This document shows, in pieces, positions 27,610 through 36,748 of a stretch of DNA of 64,000 nt. The notes beneath the pieces were generated by a model. It was not told where the DNA came from, searched no databases, and saw only the letters and a program-made list of their open reading frames with translations. A program made the translations under genes and the position numbers. Position 1 is the stretch's first letter, and the number at the start of each line of letters is the position of its first letter. The stretch comes from Flavobacterium flabelliforme (GTDB lineage: Bacteria; Bacteroidota; Bacteroidia; Flavobacteriales; Flavobacteriaceae): the NCBI RefSeq assembly GCF_017948675.1, contig NZ_JAGFBU010000001.1, forward strand, positions 930,001-994,000, written 5' to 3'.

Positions 27610-28182
27610 TTATTCAGCCAATTTAAAAAGAGGGATATCTGTAAATTTTCCTTTAATATTTACCGGAACAAGTTTCAAACTTTCTGGATCATCCATTTTA
27701 AGTCCTCTGCCAGAAAAATGACCTGATATAAAATCTTTATCACTTTTAGTAATCGTCATTGTTCCCACATTACTCGAAACTACCATCGCTTTTTTATTCC
27801 CCTCTGAAGATCTTGTATTTATATCGACGCTATACATGTCACCATCAATTCGAGAGAATTTGTAAACTCCAACTTTATTAGTGGTTAATGTCATACCTAC
27901 AACTGCACCATCATCAGCAAAACCTCCAATTTGATAATTAACTCCATTATTATCTGGTACTGCAGTATGATCGTAATAAATCACGCCCATTTCACTATTC
28001 GTATTATTACAAACTATTTTTTCATTTTCCACAAAAACCTCAATAGCACCTTTACGAATTCCTTTTGCACTCGCTTCCTCAATTTCGGTCATAGTACTAA
28101 TTTGCTTTTCAGCAGTATCCTGATTTTTACAAGAAAATGCAGCAAACAGTAAAATTCCAAAAAAAATATATTTGATATTCAT
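27610..28182 (-). CDS. Small predicted lipoprotein of unknown function
   Basis: A 190-residue protein with a lipoprotein signal: a hydrophobic N terminus ends in LFAAFSC, the Cys at about residue 18 being the lipid site. The rest is beta-rich with several glycines and no motif I recognise. A -7-like box, TAGTTTTG, lies at 28207-28214. It is monocistronic between aspS and a divergent small gene. It is probably anchored in the periplasmic face or outer membrane. Codon use resembles its neighbours. Confidence 0.75.
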   Translation of the reverse strand: MNIKYIFFGILLFAAFSCKNQDTAEKQISTMTEIEEASAKGIRKGAIEVFVENEKIVCNNTNSEMGVIYYDHTAVPDNNGVNYQIGGFADDGAVVGMTLTTNKVGVYKFSRIDGDMYSVDINTRSSEGNKKAMVVSSNVGTMTITKSDKDFISGHFSGRGLKMDDPESLKLVPVNIKGKFTDIPLFKLAE

Positions 28183-28645
28183 AATTCATTAATTATTAGT
28201 GAGTTTCAAAACTAAATAAAAAAAATCTGACCCTTAAATTATAAGATTATTAATTTGTTAAAGTTAGTGCCAGAATTAATATTATCATCTATTTCCGATA
28301 ATAAAACGCCAGAATTCATTGTTAAAAGAAATCCCATAATAAGACTCAAAAATTAATCTATTATTTAAGTTTTTAGCTTTACATTACAGTGATTACAGGT
28401 ATTACAACATCAATTTATAGTGAAACTCTAGTAAGTATTAAATCCTTTTTACAAGTAAAAAAGAGCTCAACTAGACCTATACTTATGAATTTAAAATAAG
28501 CGATTTAAAATATTCCCCCACATGCTAAAATAAATTCCAATGTTAAGTTTTCACTCAATGTTACCAAATTGTTAAGTTAAAGTTTTTTTATTGTAAAATC
28601 TTTTATAGATTTGTTAAGCAATCATCAATTTAAAAACTATTTAAT
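28183..28645. other. Intergenic region between divergent genes
   Basis: About 460 AT-rich bases without an open frame of note. The left end carries the TAGTTTTG box for the lipoprotein. At the right end TAGATTTG (28606-28613) fits a -7 element for the gene at 28646. Nothing else with clear structure was seen. Confidence 0.5.
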
Positions 28646-28990
28646 ATGAAAAAATATATATTATTGACCGCATTACTCATTTCAGGAATTTCTTTTGCTC
28701 AAGACAACAATCCTAAATTAGAAGCAGTAGGTGATTTAGTAAAAACAACTTATTACTTTGAAAATGGCCAAGTAAAACAAGAAGGCTTTTTTAAGGATGG
28801 AAAATTAGACGGAACGTGGACTTCTTATTCTAAAAATGGTACAAAAACGGCTGTTGCCACTTACAAAAACGGAGAGAAAACAGGAAAATGGTTTTTCTGG
28901 AATAATGACATATTGCACGAAGTAGATTATTCAAACAGTAGAATTGCCGCTGTAAAAACATGGAAAAAAGACGCACTCGCAAACAACTAA
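28646..28990 (+). CDS. Secreted MORN-repeat / YwqK-like protein
   Basis: A 114-residue exported protein with a signal peptide (KYILLTALLISGISFAQ) and three MORN-like units, YYFENGQVKQEGFFKDGKL, GTWTSYSKNGTKTAVATYKNG and EKTGKWFFWNNDILHEVDY. Such units are found in YwqK-type proteins, sometimes named antitoxins. No toxin partner is adjacent, so that name is not supported here. The gene stands alone, followed by a hairpin terminator. The molecular role is unknown. Confidence 0.8.
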   Translation: MKKYILLTALLISGISFAQDNNPKLEAVGDLVKTTYYFENGQVKQEGFFKDGKLDGTWTSYSKNGTKTAVATYKNGEKTGKWFFWNNDILHEVDYSNSRIAAVKTWKKDALANN

Positions 28991-29014
28991 CACCATTTTA
29001 TAAAACCAACCAAA

Positions 29015-29036
29015 AGTCTTCGTTAATTCGGAGACT
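29015..29036 (+). terminator. Terminator after the MORN-repeat gene
   Basis: AGTCTTCG and CGGAGACT pair (one G-T) around a six-base loop, followed by nine T. It ends the short plus-strand gene 25 bases after its stop codon. Confidence 0.8.
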
Positions 29037-29223
29037 TTTTTTTTGCTAAATCTATTTAAAAAAAACCATTTAACTACTAGATGCACTCACAACACATAAA
29101 CTATCGATAGTAAAAACTCGTTTCTATTTTGATCAAACGCACACTATTTACAAATCCCTTTTGACTATTACTAATTGATAGCAAAATATCAAAAAAGACA
29201 TGACTACTAATTAGAAATCTCGC

Positions 29224-31017
29224 TTATAAATAGAAATACAAAACACAAAGTATATTGGAGAAATTGCCTAATTCTACAGCGCTAATACTCTTGTTTTGTT
29301 TCAGTAATTTAGCTGCATTATCAAACTCAAAAAACACTTCGTATTGCTGATTAGGGACTTTTTTAGCAAAAAAAGCTGTCACATTATCAATTAATCGATC
29401 GATAATGACTTGGTTCTTTACTGGATCTGCAGTTGCATTTGCTTTGAGCGTTACTGCCGTGTTTAGATCTATTATATCTCTTGCTATTTGTTGGTTTTCG
29501 GGTTTTGTATGTGCAATAGTAGCCGTTATTGCAGTAGATAAGGCATCATCAAACACCGTAAACTCTTCTTTTTTATGAAGACTTAATAGGTGCAAACGTA
29601 ATTTCTCCATATAAGAAGCAGCCTGATTTTTAAAATCATAAGTAGCATCAAATGCTTTTCTTTCTTTTGCTAGCTGCAAACAAAACGCATTATAACTCTT
29701 TAAGACTTCTTTTACCTCTTTTACCTGATCATAATTAACACCAGTTCGCTCATATTCTGCAATTTGCAGGAACAAAGACAAAATTGCATTAAAACTTGTA
29801 GAATTAACTTGTGATTTTCTAAATACTTCCGAAGCGGCTTTATATGTATTCATATCTCCCAATTTTCCTTCATACTTATCCGGCTGTAATCTGACAATTG
29901 CATTTATCTTCCCCGATTTTTTGTCTAAAAAACGTTTTACATCAGACCTGTCAAATCGCGCAGGAACAGGAGCAAATACAATTTCTTTTTGAGGCGGCTG
30001 CGGTAAAGCGGCATTTTTTTTATTTGAAATCAACGCATTGGCAATCTCATTATTAGAATCAATGGATTTGAGTTTGCTTGCCAATTCATCTGTATTTTGA
30101 AAATCTCTAATGACATTATAACCTTGTAAAATATTTTCTTGTAGTGCGATGTAATACTTTTTAGTTTTTTTATCGTCAAGATTAGTGATAGCATCCGCTT
30201 CAGTTTGCCAAATGCTAATTGCTTCCCGAACTTTAGATTCATTTACGGGATCAACCCCTGATTTAATTAATTGTAATGCTTTATCAAAATTGTCACTTTT
30301 AAAGTCTTTATCTTCCTTTAAATAATTAAAAGATCGCTGTTGATACCTGGCAGTAGGCAAAAATTTACCTCTAAGAATACTACCAACTTTCATTTTCAAT
30401 TTGAATAACTGAATTTCATTGACACTCTTTTCTTCTCCACTTCTAGGTAACGAAGGATTGGTCTTGTTTTTATATTGATTCGCTTCAAATTCAGTCAAAT
30501 CATCAATTACCAGAGTGGTATTCAAGTTATTTGGATAGTCTAAAAATCCTAAATTAGAATTAAACCCTTTTATATTAGCTGTCGGATGAACAAGATCAAT
30601 GTCTCCTAAACGAACTTCTTGTTCATCAAAAAAACCTTTTGAACGGTCAATCAATATTAAATTGGCATACAAGTGGGAGACAACTGCTACCTTATACTTT
30701 AAGTCTTGTTTTACCAGGTGCAAAGTTGCAGGTGCAAATTTATATTCTAGAACAGCTACTATCTCTGGTAAGCCAAAATTATTATAGATAAAGTCGTTAT
30801 ATAATATTGCGTTTTCAAAAACCTGATAACGCATCGTAGGATCCGATGATAATCCCGAATCGAAAGTAGTGCAAATAAGTGCCACATTAAGAGGACTTTC
30901 TTTTAGAAATAAAGAGGGAGCCACTTCTCTTCTTACGTTTACATTGTCCCATCTTATTTTTTGAGCTTGTATAAATGCAGAACACAACAGTAACAACAAT
31001 AAAAACTTGGCTTTCAT
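29224..31017 (-). CDS. Secreted protein of unknown function
   Basis: A 597-residue protein with a strong signal peptide (KFLLLLLLCSAFIQAQ). I recognise no catalytic motif. The first third looks alpha/beta (VALICTTFDSGL, VAVLEYKF, YANLILIDR). The remainder is helical and charged, with long amphipathic stretches such as ITNLDDKKTKKYYIALQENI, suggesting a helical-repeat scaffold. There is no T9SS sorting domain and no membrane segment, so a periplasmic location is likely. It stands alone, transcribed from a region with the -7-like box TACTTTTG (31094-31101). Base composition matches the neighbours. Confidence 0.75.
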   Translation of the reverse strand: MKAKFLLLLLLCSAFIQAQKIRWDNVNVRREVAPSLFLKESPLNVALICTTFDSGLSSDPTMRYQVFENAILYNDFIYNNFGLPEIVAVLEYKFAPATLHLVKQDLKYKVAVVSHLYANLILIDRSKGFFDEQEVRLGDIDLVHPTANIKGFNSNLGFLDYPNNLNTTLVIDDLTEFEANQYKNKTNPSLPRSGEEKSVNEIQLFKLKMKVGSILRGKFLPTARYQQRSFNYLKEDKDFKSDNFDKALQLIKSGVDPVNESKVREAISIWQTEADAITNLDDKKTKKYYIALQENILQGYNVIRDFQNTDELASKLKSIDSNNEIANALISNKKNAALPQPPQKEIVFAPVPARFDRSDVKRFLDKKSGKINAIVRLQPDKYEGKLGDMNTYKAASEVFRKSQVNSTSFNAILSLFLQIAEYERTGVNYDQVKEVKEVLKSYNAFCLQLAKERKAFDATYDFKNQAASYMEKLRLHLLSLHKKEEFTVFDDALSTAITATIAHTKPENQQIARDIIDLNTAVTLKANATADPVKNQVIIDRLIDNVTAFFAKKVPNQQYEVFFEFDNAAKLLKQNKSISAVELGNFSNILCVLYFYL

Positions 31018-31616
31018 CTGATTTTTTTGGTAAAACTAATTAAATAATATAGCTTGACAATACAATTAAAAAAAACGTTTTAGTCATAATTCACAAAAGT
31101 AGAAACCAAAAAATTATTTATTAATTAAAGGCGTTTTGTATGCTTTACAATTAGCATCCAAAACTTTAGGACGAAAATTTCAAGAAATCGTCACCTAATT
31201 ATAAGTTGTTAAATAGAAACAAAATTCCCTGAAAAAACCTAATAATTACAATAGGAACATTATTGAAAAAAGTGTTTTATACTAGTAGGAGCTTTTCCCG
31301 TTTTATAGCTATTTAGTATAAACTAAATCATCTCAAAGGATTCTAACTCCTATATAATACATAAAACCTGTTTTATAAAAAGTTGAAAATAAAAATTGCT
31401 TTTTCCAAGCGTATGGTTAGTCAAAATTTGAAAACAGCTATATAGAGTTTCTATTTAAAAAAACTTGTCAATAATTTCCTTGTTCTCACAAATGGGGAGC
31501 ACTTAGAACAAAGTAAAAGATCGATGGTTAATAAAATATTAAAATTAAAAAGGGATTGAAAAACCAGACCAAACTAAAAACACGCCTTCTCTTTTGATTA
31601 CCACTAAAAAGCAAAA
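31018..31616. other. Gene-free AT-rich region between a secreted-protein gene and tRNA-Leu
   Basis: Roughly 600 bases with no credible open frame and no recognised RNA family. The left end holds the -7-like box for the minus-strand gene (31094-31101). I see no conserved hairpin, tandem repeat or remnant of a known gene. Confidence 0.5.
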
Positions 31617-31644
31617 AACCTCTTAATCATACGATTAAGAGGTT
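31617..31644 (-). terminator. Terminator of tRNA-Leu
   Basis: A perfect twelve-base-pair stem (AACCTCTTAATC with GATTAAGAGGTT) with a four-base loop and a T-run on the minus strand follows the tRNA by six bases. Confidence 0.88.
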
Positions 31645-31650
31645 TTTAAG

Positions 31651-31730
31651 TACCCGGAGCCGGAGTCGAACCGGCACGGTTTCCCACAGGTGTTTGAGAC
31701 CAGCGCGTCTACCAATTCCGCCATCCGGGC
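31651..31730 (-). tRNA. tRNA-Leu, anticodon CAA
   Basis: A class II tRNA. The acceptor arm pairs GCCCGGA with TCCGGGT (one G-U) and the discriminator is A. The D arm contains GAATTGGTAGACGC. The T arm is GCCGG-TTCGACT-CCGGC. The anticodon loop reads CTCAAAC, giving CAA, which decodes UUG. The long variable arm typical of leucine tRNA is present. CCA is not encoded. Confidence 0.95.
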
Positions 31731-31817
31731 TTAGCAGACATGAAATAACAACAGTTATCTCAACGCAATAAAATTATTATCCTGATCGAAATCAACAATA
31801 ATTCCTTTAACACGGTG

Positions 31818-31847
31818 CAAATGTAAAAAATAATATCAAATCTTCAA
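31818..31847 (-). promoter_or_regulatory. Promoter of tRNA-Leu
   Basis: Minus-strand TTG (31845-31847), 19 bases and TACATTTG (31818-31825) match the Bacteroidota consensus at ideal spacing. Transcription would start about 85 bases before the mature tRNA, leaving a 5' leader for RNase P. Confidence 0.7.
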
Positions 31848-31891
31848 CTAAAAATACTTAAAATTTTCCTTTCACAGTCAAATAAATTTTC

Positions 31892-31899
31892 TAAATTTG
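31892..31899 (+). promoter_or_regulatory. -7 box of prs
   Basis: TAAATTTG followed by C is a perfect -7 element. The best -33 candidate, TTTC at 31870-31873, has one mismatch and 18-base spacing. The leader would be about 45 bases. Confidence 0.55.
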
Positions 31900-31948
31900 C
31901 ACCTCGTTAAAAACGCAACTCACAACTAACTACAAAACAACAAATTAA

Positions 31949-32890
31949 ATGTCACACCTAGAACCAGAAGCTAAAATTTTTGCTTGTTCACAAAGTGTTT
32001 ATCTAGCTGAAAAAATAGCGAAAGAGTACGGAATTCCTTTAGGAAAAATCACAATGTCAAAATACAGCGACGGTGAATTTCAACCTTCTTATGAGGAATC
32101 TATCAGAGGATTAAGGGTTTTTATCGTTTGTTCGACCTTCCCATCTGCAGATAATTTAATGGAATTGTTATTAATGATTGATGCTGCCAAACGCGCATCA
32201 GCTCGACATATAACAGCCGTTATCCCTTATTTTGGTTGGGCTAGACAAGACAGAAAAGACAAGCCTAGAGTTCCGATAGGAGCAAAATTAGTAGCTAATT
32301 TATTAGATGCTGCAGGCGCAACAAGAGTAATGACTATGGATCTGCATGCAGACCAAATTCAAGGTTTCTTTGAAAAACCAGTTGACCATCTTTTTGCCTC
32401 TACTATCTTTTTACCATATGTAAAAAGTTTAGGATTAGACAATCTTACGATTGCTTCTCCAGATATGGGTGGTTCTAAGAGAGCTTATGCCTACTCTAAA
32501 TTTTTAGATTCAGACGTAGTTATTTGTTACAAACAAAGAAAAGAAGCCAACATCATCGACACCATGGAATTAATTGGTGAAGTAAAAGGTAAAAATGTGA
32601 TTTTAGTAGATGACATGATTGATACCGGAGGAACTTTGGCGAAAGCCGCAGATTTAATGATCGAAAAAGGAGCCTTGAGCGTAAGAGCAATTTGTACTCA
32701 TGCAATTTTATCAGGAGATGCTTACGAGAAAATTGAAAATTCTAAATTATTAGAATTAATTGTTACCGATTCTATCCCGTTAAAGAAAGAATCAAAAAAA
32801 ATAAGAGTATTGAGCTGCGCACCTCTTTTTGCTGAAGTAATGCATATGGTACACCATAACAACTCTATCAGCGGAAAGTTTATAATGTAA
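31949..32890 (+). CDS. prs: Ribose-phosphate pyrophosphokinase
   Basis: Makes phosphoribosyl pyrophosphate from ribose 5-phosphate and ATP, for nucleotide, NAD, histidine and tryptophan synthesis. The 313 residues match the class I enzyme. The flexible loop region YFGWARQDRKDKPRVPIGAK and the divalent-ion site MTMDLHADQIQGFF are present. The PRPP-binding loop VILVDDMIDTGGTLAKA lies near residues 213-229. It is first in a short unit with rplY, 63 bp downstream. Confidence 0.96.
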   Translation: MSHLEPEAKIFACSQSVYLAEKIAKEYGIPLGKITMSKYSDGEFQPSYEESIRGLRVFIVCSTFPSADNLMELLLMIDAAKRASARHITAVIPYFGWARQDRKDKPRVPIGAKLVANLLDAAGATRVMTMDLHADQIQGFFEKPVDHLFASTIFLPYVKSLGLDNLTIASPDMGGSKRAYAYSKFLDSDVVICYKQRKEANIIDTMELIGEVKGKNVILVDDMIDTGGTLAKAADLMIEKGALSVRAICTHAILSGDAYEKIENSKLLELIVTDSIPLKKESKKIRVLSCAPLFAEVMHMVHHNNSISGKFIM

Positions 32891-32898
32891 AGCTACCT

Positions 32899-32915
32899 AA
32901 TCCCTACTAGGGATT
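32899..32915 (+). other. Small palindrome in the prs-rplY spacer
   Basis: AATCCCTA and TAGGGATT meet around a single C, giving a six or seven base-pair hairpin about 40 bases before rplY. No T-run follows at once. It may act on L25 translation or mRNA processing, but this is only structural inference. Confidence 0.4.
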
Positions 32916-32953
32916 TAATCAAGAGTTTAATTAATAACTATAATAAATTTACA

Positions 32954-33565
32954 ATGAAATCGATTACAATTAAAGGATCAGAAAGAGAAAGCGTAGGTAA
33001 AGTAGCAACTAAAGCCTTACGTAATGCTGGATTGGTTCCTTGCGTTTTATACGGAGGAAATCAGGCAGTTCACTTCTCAGCAGAAGTTATGGCTTTCAGA
33101 AGCTTGGTTTACACCCCAAACGCTCACACAGTTGAGATCGATCTTGGAAACGGAAAATCATTCAATGCAGTATTACAAGACATTCAGGTTCACCCAGTGT
33201 CTGACAAAATTTTACACATTGACTTTTTCCAATTATTTGACGACAAAGAAATCACTATGGAAGTTCCTGTGAAAATTGTTGGAAAATCAAAAGGAGTTAT
33301 GGCAGGTGGAGATTTACGTTTAAACACACGTAAACTTAAAGTAAAAGCATTACCGAAAAATCTTCCTGATTTTATCGAAGCTGATATTACTCCATTAGAC
33401 ATGGGTAACAAATTATATGTTACTAAAGTAGCTTCTCCAGACTACAAAATCATGCACCCAGACAACACTGTTATCTGTCAAGTGAAGATTTCTCGTGCTG
33501 CTATGAAAGCGGCTCAAGAAGCAGCAAAAGCAGCAAAAGCTCCTGCAAAAGGAAAGAAAAAATAA
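32954..33565 (+). CDS. rplY: 50S ribosomal protein L25, Ctc (TL5) form
   Basis: Binds 5S rRNA in the large ribosomal subunit. The 203 residues correspond to the longer Ctc type. An N-terminal L25 domain ([20 protein letters not shown] to about residue 90) is followed by a beta-rich TL5 C-terminal domain ([20 protein letters not shown]). The tail [20 protein letters not shown] is Ala/Lys-rich and probably disordered. It follows prs, a pairing common in many bacteria, and ends before a strong terminator. Confidence 0.95.
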   Translation: MKSITIKGSERESVGKVATKALRNAGLVPCVLYGGNQAVHFSAEVMAFRSLVYTPNAHTVEIDLGNGKSFNAVLQDIQVHPVSDKILHIDFFQLFDDKEITMEVPVKIVGKSKGVMAGGDLRLNTRKLKVKALPKNLPDFIEADITPLDMGNKLYVTKVASPDYKIMHPDNTVICQVKISRAAMKAAQEAAKAAKAPAKGKKK

Positions 33566-33587
33566 TACTTTTTCAATCATATTTAAA

Positions 33588-33611
33588 AGCATCAGTTGCA
33601 AAACTGGTGCT
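33588..33611 (+). terminator. Terminator of the prs-rplY unit
   Basis: AGCATCAGTT pairs with AACTGGTGCT (one G-T) around a GCAA tetraloop, followed by nine T. Confidence 0.88.
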
Positions 33612-33665
33612 TTTTTTTTGTTTTAAAAACAAGGAGCAATCGTGCTTAGTTACTTTACAAAACCC

Positions 33666-33738
33666 TTCCCGCTTTTCGGTACAATCTTTTTGTTCGCTAA
33701 AAAGCTCATAAAAAGGATTTCCTCTACAATCGGGGCTA
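33666..33738 (+). repeat. Dispersed intergenic repeat, copy B
   Basis: Second copy of the family at 17709-17781, in the 318-bp gap between rplY and pth. Blocks TTCCCGCTTTTCGG, ACAATCTTTTTGTTCGCT, AAAAAGGATTT and ATCGGGGCTA align in the same order and spacing. The central palindrome is replaced by AAAAAGCTC. The rest of the gap holds the rplY terminator and the pth promoter. Confidence 0.7.
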
Positions 33739-33871
33739 TAATTGAACATTTTCTACTTTTTACTCGCCTACTAAATAAGTCCAAAAACTTATAAAATTTG
33801 AAAACCTTCAAAAAGAACAACAAACACAAAATTACAATCCCACAGTTTACCATAAATTATGTAATTAAGTT

Positions 33872-33879
33872 TACTTTTG
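33872..33879 (+). promoter_or_regulatory. -7 box of pth
   Basis: TACTTTTG followed by C is a perfect match. It ends four bases before the ATG at 33884, so transcription should start at or next to that codon. No convincing -33 element was found. Confidence 0.6.
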
Positions 33880-33883
33880 CACT

Positions 33884-34510
33884 ATGATAAAATGGATACA
33901 AGAACTGTTTTCATCAAAAAAAACAGAAGACAATACCCCAGATATGAAGAAATATTTAATAGTTGGACTCGGTAATATCGGTGCTGAGTATGTAAACACC
34001 CGCCACAATATCGGTTTTAAAGTTTTAGACTTTTTAGCCAAAAAAGAGAGTGTTTCTTTTGAAACCGTAAAATTAGGAAGCCTAGCAGAATATAAGTTCA
34101 AAGGACGAACCTTCTTACTTCTTAAACCAAACACGTATATGAACTTGAGTGGTAAAGCGGTGCAGTATTGGATGGAGAAAGAAAAGATTGCAATAGAAAA
34201 CATATTAGTCATTACCGATGATTTAAATCTTTCTTTCGGAAGCATCCGCATTCGTCCAAAAGGAAGTGACGGTGGTCATAATGGATTAAAAAATATTAAT
34301 CTAGTTCTAAACACTCAAAATTATGCGCGATTCCGTTTTGGCATAAGCGACGAATTCAAAAAAGGAAAGCAAGTCGATTACGTCCTTGGAGATTGGGATG
34401 ATACAGAAAAGACAGCCTTACCCGAACGTTTAGAAATCGCTTCTGAAATCATAAAGTCTTTTGGAACTGCTGGTTTAGAAAACACGATGACTTCCTTTAA
34501 TGGAAAATAA
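33884..34510 (+). CDS. pth: Peptidyl-tRNA hydrolase
   Basis: Recycles tRNA by hydrolysing the ester of prematurely released peptidyl-tRNA. The catalytic histidine is in NTRHNIGF, and the conserved Asp and Asn regions are DDLNLSFG and GSDGGHNGLKNI. The glycine-rich start is GLGNIG rather than the common GLGNPG. From the ATG at 33884 there are 208 residues, with a 20-residue extension before MKKYLIVGLGN. A second ATG at 33944 would give the core-length protein. The -7 box four bases from the first ATG leaves two options: a leaderless mRNA, or use of the second ATG with a 60-base leader. Confidence 0.95.
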   Translation: MIKWIQELFSSKKTEDNTPDMKKYLIVGLGNIGAEYVNTRHNIGFKVLDFLAKKESVSFETVKLGSLAEYKFKGRTFLLLKPNTYMNLSGKAVQYWMEKEKIAIENILVITDDLNLSFGSIRIRPKGSDGGHNGLKNINLVLNTQNYARFRFGISDEFKKGKQVDYVLGDWDDTEKTALPERLEIASEIIKSFGTAGLENTMTSFNGK

Positions 34511-34624
34511 AAAAAGAAGTGTTTTGCAATAATAAATTCTTTTTTTTAAAGCATAATAACACAATAAACTCATTAAAAAGAGTATAAGAAAACTGATTTC
34601 AGAATACATTAGAAAATCAAAACG

Positions 34625-36652
34625 ATGAAAAAAATTACTCTTATTTTTTTATTATCTCTTTTTTTTACCATTCATTGTGGTTTAGCACAAGGAAACATGA
34701 AGCACGAAATCGAGCTTTTTGGCAAAAAGCAACTTCTTACTGAAGGTGCAGTAATTCGATGTGTGAGTACCGAATACGAAGCATATTTAAAATCAAAAAA
34801 CAACAAGAGACCTTCAACAAATGAGTTTGAAAAATGGATTTCACCTAGAATAATATCAGACAAAAAGAAAAAACAAACTTTTTCAAATGGTCTTAAATTA
34901 AATGCAACAATTCAAATTCCTGTGGTGGTTCATGTCATTCACAATGGCGACCTATTAGGTGCAGACGAAAATATTTATGATGAGCAAGTTATTTCTCAAA
35001 TCAAGGTCTTAAACGAAGATTATCGAAAAAAAATCAATACTCCAGGCTACAATACCCATCCCGCTGGAGCTGATGTCGAAATTGAATTTGTACTTGCAAA
35101 AAGAGATCCTTCGGGAGTCTTGTCAAATGGTATAAATCACGTTAATTTAGAACGCGAAAGCTGGTCTTTAGAAGATATTGATGAAGTAGTAAAACCGCTG
35201 ACTCAATGGAATCCAGAAAAATATCTTAATATTTGGGTCGTTAAACTCAAAAGCACAGATGTTTTGGGTTACGCACAATTTCCAAGCACTTCAGGTCTTG
35301 TGGGTTTAGATAATGATGCTGGAGACGCGGTAACCGATGGTGTCGTTATTGGCTACTCCTACTTTGGATCTTCGTCCTACTTTCCTGGAGGAACTTACAC
35401 AGCTAACTATGACAAGGGAAGAACAACATCACACGAAATAGGACATTGGCTAGGATTAAGACACATTTGGGGAGACGGAGATTGTAGTGTGGATGATTAT
35501 TGTGAAGACACTCCTAATGCAGGCCAATCTAACGAAGGTTGCCCAACAAATATTGATTCCTGCCCTAATTCTCCGGGATTAGATATGGTAGAAAACTATA
35601 TGGATTATACTTATGATGCCTGCATGAATATTTTTACCAATGATCAAAAGACTAGAATAACCACTGTTATGAACAATTCGATCAGAAGAGCCTCGCTAAA
35701 AAATTCTGATGCGCTTTTACCAGGAACAATATTCACTAATGACGCTGCTGTAACTATTGTAGATTTAAACCTTGATCCTTGCGGTAATTCCTTTACACCT
35801 ACAATCAAAATAGTTAATAAAGGAAGCGCTCCACTTACCGCTGCATCTATTACTTTCGGAATTGACAATACTAATTTACAAACCTTGGATTGGATTGGCA
35901 ATTTATCAACTGACGAAGCAAAAGAAATTACGTTAAACAGTTTAAAGACCACTGGAGGCAATCACATCTTTTCTGTTTTGATCACAAAAGCAAATACAAC
36001 CGTAGATCAAAACACCAATAATAATAGTGCAGCTGTAAATTTTGAAAGCACCAAAAGCTATTCATCTACAACTGTAAAATTAGCGCTTCAATTGGATGAA
36101 TATGGTTCAGAAACAACTTGGAAACTAACTAACAGTGACGGTAAAACAGTATACCAAGGCGGACCTTATGTGGACACTGAAAACATTCCGCCAGTCATAA
36201 ATACTACTTTTAACTTAACAAATAACGGCTGCTACACTTTTACAATATTCGACAGTGAGTCAGACGGTTTTTGTTGCAAATACGGAAATGGTTTTTACAC
36301 ATTAACAACCTCAACCGGTGAAATTATTGGGTCTGGCGCAGCCTTTAGAAATCAAAAAACAAATCACTTTATAATAGGCGCAATACCAACAGAGGAAACG
36401 AAGGAATCAAAAAGTGTTTTTGTATATCCAAATCCCGCCTCAAGTTTATTAAATATATTCATTGAGAATAGCACAATAAACCCAGATAATTACACCATTG
36501 TAAATAGTTTGGGTCAAATTATAAAATCGAAAAAAATTGTAACAAAGCAAGATTTACAAGTAAATGTATCTGATATTGCTCAAGGCATTTATTTTTTGAA
36601 ATTAACAAAAAATGAATCCGAAATAAAGACCATTCGATTCATAAAGAAATAA
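34625..36652 (+). CDS. Secreted M43-family metalloprotease with type A T9SS domain
   Basis: A 675-residue extracellular zinc protease of the pappalysin-like M43 group. Signal peptide at 1-21. The zinc site HEIGHWLGLRHIWGD is near residues 270-284, with the Met-turn in VENYMDYTYDACMNIF near 320. Disulfide-prone cysteines (SVDDYCEDTPNAG) lie between them. After the catalytic part come a CARDB-like domain (about 375-470) and a beta domain ending in SDGFCCKYGNGFY. The type A sorting domain (VYPNPASSLLNIFIE ... FLKLTKNES) follows at about 600-675. Type A domains send proteins through the T9SS, where they are released or attached after cleavage. It stands alone, with a terminator behind it. Confidence 0.93.
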   Translation: MKKITLIFLLSLFFTIHCGLAQGNMKHEIELFGKKQLLTEGAVIRCVSTEYEAYLKSKNNKRPSTNEFEKWISPRIISDKKKKQTFSNGLKLNATIQIPVVVHVIHNGDLLGADENIYDEQVISQIKVLNEDYRKKINTPGYNTHPAGADVEIEFVLAKRDPSGVLSNGINHVNLERESWSLEDIDEVVKPLTQWNPEKYLNIWVVKLKSTDVLGYAQFPSTSGLVGLDNDAGDAVTDGVVIGYSYFGSSSYFPGGTYTANYDKGRTTSHEIGHWLGLRHIWGDGDCSVDDYCEDTPNAGQSNEGCPTNIDSCPNSPGLDMVENYMDYTYDACMNIFTNDQKTRITTVMNNSIRRASLKNSDALLPGTIFTNDAAVTIVDLNLDPCGNSFTPTIKIVNKGSAPLTAASITFGIDNTNLQTLDWIGNLSTDEAKEITLNSLKTTGGNHIFSVLITKANTTVDQNTNNNSAAVNFESTKSYSSTTVKLALQLDEYGSETTWKLTNSDGKTVYQGGPYVDTENIPPVINTTFNLTNNGCYTFTIFDSESDGFCCKYGNGFYTLTTSTGEIIGSGAAFRNQKTNHFIIGAIPTEETKESKSVFVYPNPASSLLNIFIENSTINPDNYTIVNSLGQIIKSKKIVTKQDLQVNVSDIAQGIYFLKLTKNESEIKTIRFIKK

Positions 36653-36675
36653 ACAAATTAGAATAGTTAAAAAAA

Positions 36676-36694
36676 GGATTGAAGTTTTCAATCC
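36676..36694 (+). terminator. Terminator after the M43 protease
   Basis: GGATTGAA and TTCAATCC pair around three bases, within flanking A and T runs that extend the stem and provide the U-tract. Confidence 0.85.
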
Positions 36695-36721
36695 TTTTTT
36701 AGATTTATCAATTGTATGTCT

Positions 36722-36729
36722 TAAATTTG
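36722..36729 (+). promoter_or_regulatory. -7 box of ribF
   Basis: TAAATTTG followed by C, about 20 bases before the TTG start codon of ribF. No clear -33 element. No FMN riboswitch fits in this short space. Confidence 0.5.
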
Positions 36730-36748
36730 CCATTATAAAACACTTGCT

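Noticed and set aside
28646..28990. Antitoxin of a toxin-antitoxin pair
   Set aside because: The MORN/YwqK-like protein has a signal peptide, and no toxin-like gene lies beside it.
36700..36748. FMN riboswitch before ribF
   Set aside because: The distance from -7 box to start codon is only about 20 bases, far too short for that RNA.
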